Origin: Oscillospiraceae bacterium
GTDB taxonomy: Bacteria > Bacillota > Clostridia > Oscillospirales > Ruminococcaceae
NCBI GenBank assembly: GCA_009783695.1
Contig: WRCY01000012.1
Coordinates: 1 to 48,805, forward strand
DNA length: 48,805 nt
Direction of reading: 5' to 3'
Position numbers and translations under genes: made by a program. Positions 48,604-48,805 of this stretch are shown here, piece after piece (the first letter of the stretch is position 1; each line of letters opens with the position of its first letter). Below the pieces are notes generated by a model, which saw only the letters and a program-made list of their open reading frames with translations, searched no databases and was not told the DNA's origin.

Positions 48604-48805
48604 ATGAACAGAATTGCAAACGATTTTAAAATGCAGATGATTGACTCGGCTATTCCTCTGCATGAAAGAAAAGCAAAATCGGAGAAAGAAGAGCGTGAGC
48701 TGACATTTGAGGAAAAGCTCAAAAACGCTGTGATTTCTCATGTTACCGGTGCGGATTTATCAGGAAATGAAGAAGATACAGAAGCAACAGCGTTGACCGA
48801 GGAGC
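48604..48805 (+). CDS. Partial CDS, hydrophilic protein of unknown function
   Basis: An open frame starts at ATG 48604 after GAAAGGATTA and runs off the window end, giving 67 residues. It reads MNRIANDFKMQMIDSAIPLH, then is rich in Lys/Glu (KSEKEERELTFEEKLK) and ends acidic. A helical or coiled-coil start is likely. It is 17 bp after GH94 on the same strand. I do not recognise it. Confidence 0.6.
   Translation, partial: MNRIANDFKMQMIDSAIPLHERKAKSEKEERELTFEEKLKNAVISHVTGADLSGNEEDTEATALTEE

Overview
The window reads as chromosome of a spore-forming, plant-fibre-degrading member of the Bacillota (class Clostridia, probably a gut or rumen relative of the Oscillospiraceae). Support: the sporulation genes spoIIP and a sleB-type cortex hydrolase, Gram-positive-style lipoproteins, LplB/YtcP-type sugar transporters, a GGGtGRT-family protein, and strong TTGACA/TATAAT promoters that almost all have a 17-bp spacer. 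I see no plasmid, prophage or CRISPR array. Placement below class is inference.

Layout. 1-4170 (minus): ispE, an aminotransferase, an Lrp regulator and a PsiE-like membrane protein in one operon, then a PHP phosphatase. 4190-7665: the UPF0237 (ACT)-UPF0210 pair behind a string of RNA hairpins, a zinc-ribbon membrane protein, and a WYL regulator with a second hairpin string. 8008-10205 (minus): GH8 oligoxylanase plus a carbohydrate-binding lipoprotein. 10318-13505 (minus): sleB and spoIIP flanking an AT-rich pair, a MuF-motif/M23 peptidase and a small lipoprotein. 13556-19788: an AGCS symporter, a TetR regulator with a two-gene ABC exporter, and a polar amino-acid ABC importer. 19831-21700 (minus): a VWA protein, an ATPase remnant and four tRNAs (Val, Asp, Phe, Gly). 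21951-24854: a Cys/Asn-repeat CAP protein and the GGGtGRT/Fe-S scaffold pair. 25097-39096: a carbohydrate locus (surface protein, GH5, sugar ABC importer, GH31, GH3, GH29) that I interpret as xyloglucan use. 39093-45943 (mostly minus): small proteins, a DNA glycosylase, nnrD/nnrE, phosphoglucomutase and comM. 46190-48586: a GH94 phosphorylase feeding glucose-1-phosphate to the phosphoglucomutase.

The glycan logic is cut outside, finish inside. The GH5 lipoprotein and the membrane-anchored surface protein sit outside the cell, the solute-binding protein and two permeases import oligosaccharides, and signal-less GH31, GH3, GH29, GH8 and GH94 enzymes work in the cytoplasm.

The most unusual feature is a family of 5' leaders, seen at nine loci with 18 core copies. 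Each unit is about 71-80 bp: an A/T-rich block (often TTTGAAAATAA), a core CGGGGAAAACG, a locus-specific middle, and a ribosome binding site of the type GAAAGGACTTA. The core usually lies 34-46 nt before the start codon. Five loci carry tandem copies (2 to 5). Leaders precede functionally unrelated genes, including successive genes of one operon. A second unexplained structure is the pair of 5'-UTR hairpin strings near 4233-4364 and 7692-7950. A third candidate is the MuF/M23 protein plus lipoprotein, which has the layout of a toxin-immunity pair.
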